64,000 nucleotides of DNA from NCBI GenBank assembly GCA_022497145.1, contig MU385884.1, forward strand, positions 186,001 to 250,000, given 5' to 3'. Below are positions 56,758 through 64,000 of this stretch, in pieces. Within the stretch, counting starts at the first letter, position 1; every line of letters begins with the position of its first letter. Under the pieces are notes generated by a model, which ran no database searches, was not told the origin of the DNA, and saw only the letters and a list, made by a program, of their open reading frames with translations. The translations under genes were made by a program, and so were the position numbers. The DNA is from Rostrohypoxylon terebratum (taxonomy: Eukaryota > Ascomycota > Sordariomycetes > Xylariales > Hypoxylaceae).

Positions 56758-59139
56758 CCACATGCCTACATGTGTACATGTACCCGATGCGCAATACCTT
56801 AGCTACATGCTCTCGTGCTTGTCCGTGAGAGCTCAAATCTTTCTCGCCTCAGTTAATAAGAGCTCTCGAAAGTCTCTCATTACCTAAGTAGACACTCATT
56901 CGGCTAGCCTCGTCAACTATTTGCACATAAGTCCTAGTCTAGCTTATACAACGTAGTGCAGTTTACTACGCTCAGCGATGGAAAATTGCGACATCTTTTC
57001 CACTTACCTATAATACCTACTATACGTACATACTTACATTACCTACCTACTTACACACTTACACTTGCACCCCCCCTTCCAAACTGTGTGCATAGTACAT
57101 AGTGTGTGTATGTATGTCTACTCACCCTTGTCTTGTCATTCCCGTCAGCTCATTGCTCTTTTCGTCCTGTCCCATATCCACTCGCCCTATGCTTTTTCTG
57201 CTGGGTATTTTATCCTCCCCTCCTAGTACCCATCATCCGTCATACTAGGAGCCACCGTAGAGACCCTACTCACGACGGTCTACCAGTCCTGGAGGCTACT
57301 TACCAGGCCACCTACTTAGAAGCTATCCCTTTCGAATAATGTGGGGGATAGTCACCCGTAGGCTCTACCTCACCTGTCTCGATTCTGGGGCACAACCCCA
57401 AGCTGTCGTCTCTCAGCACCCCCCCAGACCACAGACCCTTGCATGATTTGCAGCTTTTAAGACATTGAGAATCTCGCATTTCAACGGCCAACATCCCTGT
57501 TAGCCTTGACTTCCTCCACCTTCTCTCTAGACTATTATCAGGGTTGGCATCATCATCGCTGCATACCTGCCTACTCAAAGCAACTGCCCAACCTAGCATC
57601 ACCCGCACTTAGAAACCCTATAGTTATAAGAACTAGTAAATCTTCGGGAGGGTAAAAACGTATACTAGAGACGCCAGAAGTTTGCGGCTACCTCTCTAAC
57701 CCATGTCGAGAAAGGTTTAAAAAGAACTACACGAGCCAAGAAAAGAAAGATAGAAAAAATTATTTAGCAATAAAAGTAAAGCAGGGGGAGGCTTGAGAAG
57801 AGCAACCGAGAAAAAAAAAGGTACATCGATACTATCAGCCTGTGTAATGCAATGGTCTCGACCGGCCACAACACAGGAATCTTAACTACAGCCCCAATAC
57901 TTCACAACGGCGATCCGACCAGAAATGTGTCTCGCACGTTATTCTTTTTGTCTCTTTATCAGTTCCTGATCCCTTCGAAGAACTTCTCCCCATCTTGTCC
58001 CAGTTTGAGGATCAACGTCTCACACTCACCTATTTGAGAGACCCTCCTTCTCAGTCCCCGTCTGTTTGCTGACAGGTTCTCCGACAATTCGCAGTTCTTT
58101 AGCTCGTTTACATGTTCGTTGTTAGCACCTGGCGTCTTTTGGTTCAACTTACGACACGAACCACGCGGGACACGCGAACTTGCCGGATAGCTGCCTACTT
58201 CTGATTGCGGCCCTCCCAACTCACCTTCATGCGAACACGTTCGGGCAGGCTGCATACGAACAAACCTGTCTCCACACTCGATCGATTTTTTCTTAGGTGC
58301 AGTTTGTGAGTTATAGCCCTTTGTCGTCTAGCTGCCCCAGTTCGATCATCGCCATCACCGCCTCGCGTCAAGTCCCGGCTGGATTCCCCGAGCTTGTATG
58401 ACTACGGCGTGTCCTGGCTAGGTCTCCGCCGCCATTTCTCTTAGCTGGCTAACTACCTGCAATACAGTATAAATAACTGACAGCCCAACCAGGCCAGCAG
58501 AATATTCAGGGAGTCTAGTATCCTCTTTTTGGGCGGGGAAAAGTTTTGGATACTTCCACTTTCCGAGACTCGACTCAGAATCAGTTTGCCAACAACCTGT
58601 TTCAGCCAATGAGCGCCGCTAAGCACCCATCTACTTCCACGAGCTAAAGCTGTCAAAGATTCTCAGACCTGTTCGGAAGGAAGAAAGAAGGTGTTTTCAT
58701 ATTAATCCCTCCACGAACAAGCCGCGGAGCATCCTGCGGTCCTAGTCCCCTGAGATCCAAAGTAGCCATCTCTTAGAGTGGCCTGTTTCTGCCCTCTTTT
58801 TTTTTAACACCCAGCGACCACTACTCCTCTCCCATCCCGCAGAACCTTGGATGTTTGTTTCACTATTTAGAGATACCGCCAACAGAAGTTACCAAGTCTC
58901 CCCAGAATCGGTAGCAAATAAGACAGGCGGAGCGCGAAGAAGCACTCGACTACACTCCGCCGGTAACTGATAAGCTTGTTTCCCATAAGCGACCTGAAGG
59001 GAGAAGATCGTATGAGTCTCGACGTAGGGACCCTTTAACTTTCTGCAATACTGCTCCCGAAACAGTTGTTTGCTCGTTCCATTTGGAACAGGTCCCTCTC
59101 TGCCATATTTCAGACTTTTTTTTGGAAACAGACAGCTTG

Positions 59140-61927
59140 ATGTCTGCTGTCAAGTTTGAGATCCCGACCTATAAGCTGTTCGAGGTGAGTCAAGGCAACG
59201 GAGGGGCTCCTAGGCAACTTGGCAACGCGGTCTCGGGAAAGGCAAGCTAACTATAGACGATAGCCTCAATATCACCAGAGGCCAATCATCGTCGACGCTG
59301 ACGCGCTCGAGTCCCCTGAGACGGTGATCCTTCGGTACGAGGAAGAGGCAGCAGCTAGAGCGAACGGAGGAGACCTTCGTGGGGATTCCCCGCCTGGTCT
59401 CCTATCTATGCCCGCATATTCAAAACCTCAACCGCCCCAGATGCATGGTGAGTGTCTTCTCCCCCCCCCTCCCCTCCCTCCCCCCGGTTGCGGTTGTTCC
59501 CTTCTAGTCGAGGTCGAGATCTAGATCTATAAATCGGCCAGATAACACACGGTCGTATCCGTAGCGTCTTGTCCGGGGTAGTGGTAGTATCGATTATATG
59601 AAACGTAAGGATCCGCGAAGCTAATTAGAATCCTTGCCTGTCAGCGTTTGATTCACCTAGATCCTACCAAGATCCCCAGTATCAGTACTCGGCTCAGCAA
59701 TTCGCGGCTCAGCAGTCTGAAAATGCTGCCGCGCAGCTCAACCAGATCGCCTTCGCGGCAAACGGCTCGGCTGGCCAGTACATGGCGCCGGCGGTCGTGG
59801 CCACGGTGACCTCGTACCAACCGGCGGCGGGCATGTATGGAACTAAGGTATTGATCAAGATAACAGCACCGTACGATCTGATCAGCATCACAAGCCACTT
59901 CTTCTTGGCATTCGGATCGCACAAGAGCCCAGCACACGCTATTAGGGACACGGGGGACGCGAGCGGCTACGGCTACGCTGTCAGCGGAGACGCACCGCAG
60001 TTTGAAGACACGCGGAGTCCAAGCGCTAACGTGCCTCTATCACTCCTGATCGAGAGTGCGACAGGGCAGGCTTTGGCAACTCTAGACGTAGGCACGTTCG
60101 CATATCATAACACTCGAGCCGGGACCGCAGATGGCCCGCCTGAGAGCGTCACGCGGGTCAAGGGGGGGTCCAGGTCACCTGAGCAGAGGGATAGCCCTAC
60201 AAAACAGCAGGACCAGGAGCAGCTAGCCACAGACACAGCTACAAATACGTACGGCTACGCTCCCACCACCGCACAGCAACAACAGCAACAACAGCAACAA
60301 CAACAACAACAAGCCGTCGCATCCAACTATGACACCGCCGGCTACAATAATAACGACAACATGATAGGGACTTACCACCGCTCGTCTTACGCGCTCGAAT
60401 ACCCTCGTCCGCCTCCTCCGCCGCCTCTGAAGACTCCCTCTTGGAGTCAGTACGCTCACACTCTGTCGGGTCGAAGTCCTGCCATAAATCACACAACGAT
60501 ATCTCGACCTAGCAGCATCACCACTTTGCCAGTGCCGACGTCCAGCGCGCCGCAGCTGATCCGCACCAGCACCTTGCAGGCGTCTGGATCGTCGGGTGGA
60601 GGCCAGTTGAACCCCTACGCCCTATACTCCACCAAGGCGATATTAGAGATAAATGGAGATCTCGAGTCGATGGCGTCCGGGTGGACCCAAGAGGAGTGGG
60701 AAAACCGGAGACGGATAGTGATGTTTAGCAAGAAGCAGAGGGGCTCGACCCTTACCACGTCTTTCAAACCTGTGGCGGCCAACGAGAGACCGCCAAACAG
60801 CATCTGCATCAGCTGCATCTACTGGGCAGAGAAGGAGGAATGCTACGTTACCAGCGTGGACACCATATCCCTGCTGGAGCAGCTCGTGGCCGCGCCGGGG
60901 AGGTTCACGGTCGAGGAGAAGAACCGGATCCGCCGCAATCTCGAGGGGTTCCGCCCCCTGACGGTTAGCAAGGCGAAGAGTGACAGCGAGGAGTTCTTCA
61001 AGGTCATCATGGGTTTCCCGGTTCCTAAGCCGCGTAACATCGAGAAAGATGTCAAGGTTTTCCCCTGGAAGATTCTAGGCTCGGCCCTCAAGAAAATCAT
61101 CTCCAAATACGTGAGTTTTGACTCTGACGCATCTTTCCTGCATCTTTCCTGCATCTTTCCTGCATCTATCCTGCATCTAATCTGCATCTAATCTCTCCCT
61201 CTCTCTGTTTCTCTGTCTCTCTATGTTTCTGAACCCCCCCTCCCCCCTTCTTCTCCCCTCACCCCTTCTAAAAGCCCCATCTTTGTTTTCCCCCGTTCCG
61301 TTTCACATATAGATCGTCGAGCGGCATATTCGTCATGGATTTTACGTACTAGGAGAGCCGTGCCCTCACGTCAAATTTCAGCCTGCCTTAAATTCCTTCC
61401 AAATGCAGGATGGCATCATTTTCTTGTTTCTTGCGGCTAACTGAAAATTTACCCTTTAGTCCGCTTCTCCGTCTTCGACCTTGCCCCCTGGCCCGGGACC
61501 GACTCTCCTTACCCCCGTCAGCAGCACGAGCCCTGGCCTCTACGGGCCGCCCCACACGCCGACAGTATCTGACAGCAGCTACTCTCACCATGACTCGCAT
61601 TCGATGCCATCGCCACGATCTCTCACCGGGGCGCCGTCGGCGTGGGCAGCCTATCCCGGCCGCACGATCTCGCCCGGGATCAAGTCCCACTCCCCACAGC
61701 AGGGCATCCAGATCACTAGCCTCGCTCCCTCGTACAGGCACGCAGATACGAGGCCGCAACAGCACCTGCCGGCGCCGCCAAGCTACGGGCTAGCGCAGCG
61801 GTGGGATGCTACCGCCGTCACCAACGGCTACGGCGACGCGTCTACGCCCGCCTATACGACAAGTCACCAGCATCAGGGTCATGTGTACGGCGCTGGCACG
61901 TACGGTGATGTCAGCCACCGGGAATAG
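59140..61927 (+). CDS. medA: developmental regulator Medusa (MedA/Acr1/Ren1 type), 4 exons
   Basis: Nuclear regulator of conidiophore development in ascomycetes (medA in Aspergillus, ACR1 in Magnaporthe, REN1 in Fusarium). Exons are 59140-59184, 59279-59447, 59645-61110 and 61460-61927; all introns are GT-AG (94, 197 and 349 bp), and the product is 715 aa. It starts MSAVKFEIPTYKLFE. The first conserved block is YGTKVLIKITAPYDLISITS followed by HFFLAFGSHKSPA (about 136-168). A Gln run of about 13 codons (60274-60312) and Pro/Ser-rich stretches follow. The family core lies at residues 393-560: LNPYALYSTKAILEINGDL, GWTQEEWENRRRIVMF, NSICISCIYWAEKEECYVTSVD, GRFTVEEKNRIRRNLEGF and VFPWKILGSALKKIISKY. 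The tail is Ser/Pro/Gly-rich. The long gene-free upstream region agrees with known long leaders of such regulators. Confidence 0.9.
61129..61190. repeat. 11-bp GCATCTTTCCT array at the start of the last medA intron
   Basis: About six diverging copies of GCATCTTTCCT begin 18 bp after the GTGAGT donor of the 349-bp intron. Reading through this intron would stop at 61191. Confidence 0.85.
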
Positions 61928-64000
61928 CGACGCTACGCGACGCGACGCGACTACGATCTTCCCAGGGACGGAAGTTGGGTGGAACACAATTTTACCTAGA
62001 ACGATACTATTAGAAGAGAGTGTGTGTGTGAGAGAGAGGGAGGGAGAGAAAAGAAAGCTAGAGAGTGAAGCGTGCGTCGCGGGATGGCGAAAGGGTTGCA
62101 TGACGAGCCGTCCACTGTCCACTATCCACTGTCCAACGTTCAACGGGTTGCAAAGAAAAAAGAAAGCTAAGCTACTAAAGAAAAGATGCCCAAAGGGCCA
62201 AAGCGCGCGGGATCCAACTTCAGCAATCCGTTCCGCATATCCTAATACGATGCGGTTTGCACCCCAGCCTCTCCGTCTTCTCCTTACGGGTTCTTTACGG
62301 CCACGCCCAAAGTAATGGGTGTGAAGAAGACCCATCTGGTCCAGCTATTCTGAACCGCACACTGTACGATGTGTATGGAGTTATCAAGATTTTTTAAATT
62401 TGGGGTGTGTGGTTTTAGGTGGTGTTTTTTTTATTTATTCTTTCTGGTGGTTCGTGATGAGGATCATGCTAGATTCTCAGATTCCCAAACTGGTAGGAAA
62501 CAGAGGGCTATTCGTAATACTGGCAAGAGAGAGAGAGAGAGAGAATACTCTAGTTCTCTAGTTAGGTGGTGTGTGTATACCTACTATGTTATGTGTGTGT
62601 GGGGGGAAAAAGGGGGGGGGAGGGGGGGGAGGGGAGTCTGGCCAAGGTCAGCTGTTGTCGCTTCGACCAATCACCCTTTCTCCCGGCACTCCATTTTGAT
62701 CGCACGACGCAGACGACCTGCCTTGATTTTATTCTCCGGCATCCTGACCTACGCATATACAAGTCTCGCTCGGCCTTCAGAACCGCCCTATCCGTAATGA
62801 ATTTCTTTACGGTAGCTACATATTCAAGTGCCGGCTCCCCTACCACCCATCGTCATCGTCGTCAAGCGGTTTTAAATTTATCCTCGACAGTTATTCGAGG
62901 GCCGTCTTATCTTCCATCATTCCTGGCCCCCGGGAGGACCCTTACCATGCCCTTACCAGACCCTTACCAGACCCTACGAGATCCTTACCTAGGCGGCCAT
63001 GATCGACCTTGCATAGCTACTAGGTAACCTGCTCGACTGATTGGTCACAAGCTCGTCGACTGGCAGATGCATCCATGTGGGCAACATGGATGGTGTGGCT
63101 AGCCTAGATGTACGTCTATCGGGTGCGCGCCGCTGCCGCTGCATGATGCATGCCATCTGCGTCACGCCGTTCCTTACTTCCTCACTAGGTAACCATCTTC
63201 GTTCTTCCGTGGTCGCCATTCAGGAGCCTACCTCTTTGGACGCCTCGAAGCTTGATCAAGTTTGGGTTACCAGTTCCATTCGCCTCACGCACCACAACGA
63301 CTTCGACCGTTTCACCACAGCCGCATGCTTCCCGTATCGCTCTTCTCCCTCAGCTTGGCTGCGCAGATGATCCACACACCGCGCATACGCAAAATAACCA
63401 AACTTATCAGCAGACCCTCTGGAGCACCATACAGACCATACCACCACTGGCACTCTCTGAGGACTATGGGAGATGAATCTTGCGTCTGATACCCCTTACG
63501 GCTCTTGCTCGAGCAAGATATGATCTCGTCTGGCCACTTACGACCCCAGTCCTCACCGAACCTGGACATCTGGTGATACCCACACGCTTACCGCCTACCG
63601 CCTGCCGCCTACCCGCTTTCGAGGGCTAATCGATACCTACTAATAATACCTACCTACCTACATACCTAGTCTTTTACGAGAGGAGCTAGTCGCCATACAC
63701 GAACATGACATGACATGACATGACATGTGCAACTATTCCCGAATCTCCAGTTACCTACATACACATCCATTTCTCCGATCCAACGATCATGTATTTCCGC
63801 GCATACCACTAGGTACCATCATTTTTTTGTCTCCGCTAGATTCCGGGATACCTTAGATGCTGCGATTCTGGTACGGTACGCACAGCACTACCTCGCGGTC
63901 GCCATAATAACACCTAGCTTTTATTTTCCAACGGCGCATCTTTGGTTTTGGTGGTAATATTTGTCAGATCTCCCCGGTCCATCCCACCCTCCGTCTGTGT
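61928..64000. other. region downstream of medA, no gene recognised
   Basis: 3' region of medA with GA microsatellites (62031-62047 and 62526-62544), a G-run block (62599-62636) and an ACATG pentamer array at 63703-63727. Open frames of 65-150 codons occur on both strands but none shows a domain or a good start. Confidence 0.55.
63703..63727. repeat. ACATG pentamer array
   Basis: Five perfect copies of ACATG (25 bp). Confidence 0.9.

Larger units (their letters stand above)
45578..59139. other. 13.6-kb stretch without a recognisable gene
   Basis: No conserved domain, signal peptide or spliceable chain of exons was found here on either strand. It contains tandem repeats (46871-46925, 47870-47908, 56464-56520, 56605-56670, 56713-56757), palindromes (51403-51444), many CCTAGG-type motifs, G/C homopolymers with a 10-N gap (55688-55920) and short fragments of coding-like sequence near 48.2-49.2 kb. 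The right end (about 57-59.1 kb) is probably the promoter and leader of medA. Confidence 0.6.

Noticed and set aside
62369..63027. Two overlapping frames of 142 and 153 codons downstream of medA
   Set aside because: Their middle parts derive from a G-run tract and no domain is visible; neither shows splice partners.

Overview
The window is nuclear DNA of a filamentous ascomycete (Pezizomycotina, most likely a Sordariomycete). The evidence is short spliceosomal introns with GTAAGT/GTGAGT donors and CTAAC-like branch points, large AT-richer intergenic spacers, and genes typical of filamentous fungi (MedA, an APSES/ankyrin factor, a Zn2Cys6 regulator, a 2EXR protein, Dal5-type permeases). The order-level guess is inference. 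Two runs of N (30594-30643 and 55792-55801) mark assembly gaps.

Left part (0-16 kb): the signal-peptide start of a secreted protein runs off the left edge. It is followed by an isochorismatase-like hydrolase, a membrane-anchored GT4 glycosyltransferase, UDP-glucose 6-dehydrogenase (3 exons), mitochondrial succinyl-CoA:3-ketoacid CoA-transferase (3 exons) and an AhpD-like protein (2 exons). The dehydrogenase makes UDP-glucuronate. The GT4 enzyme faces away from it across a 3.7-kb spacer and is a candidate user of that sugar nucleotide.

Middle part (16-33 kb): an 11-exon Dal5-type MFS permease and a 7-exon Zn2Cys6 regulator lie on the minus strand. Then come a two-exon Rossmann NAD(P)-binding protein and a second Dal5-type MFS permease with one splice junction that does not join in frame by its best donor. 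Next is an assembly gap flanked on its right by a 26-nt piece identical to the conserved large-subunit rRNA core as I remember it. A GNAT acetyltransferase and a LYR-motif protein follow, tail to tail.

Right-middle part (34-46 kb): a compact housekeeping block holds an Mbp1-type APSES cell-cycle factor, a kinetochore Fta1/CENP-L protein, a 2EXR protein, the endosomal FYVE protein PEP7/Vac1 and the siroheme synthase MET8.

Right part (46-64 kb): a 13.6-kb stretch without a recognisable gene, rich in microsatellites, palindromes and a recurrent CCTAGG-type motif, lies upstream of the developmental regulator medA (4 exons, 715 aa). About 2 kb downstream of medA holds no recognisable gene.

Exon joins were worked out by hand from splice signals and reading frame. 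Family assignments come from recognised motifs, not from a database search.
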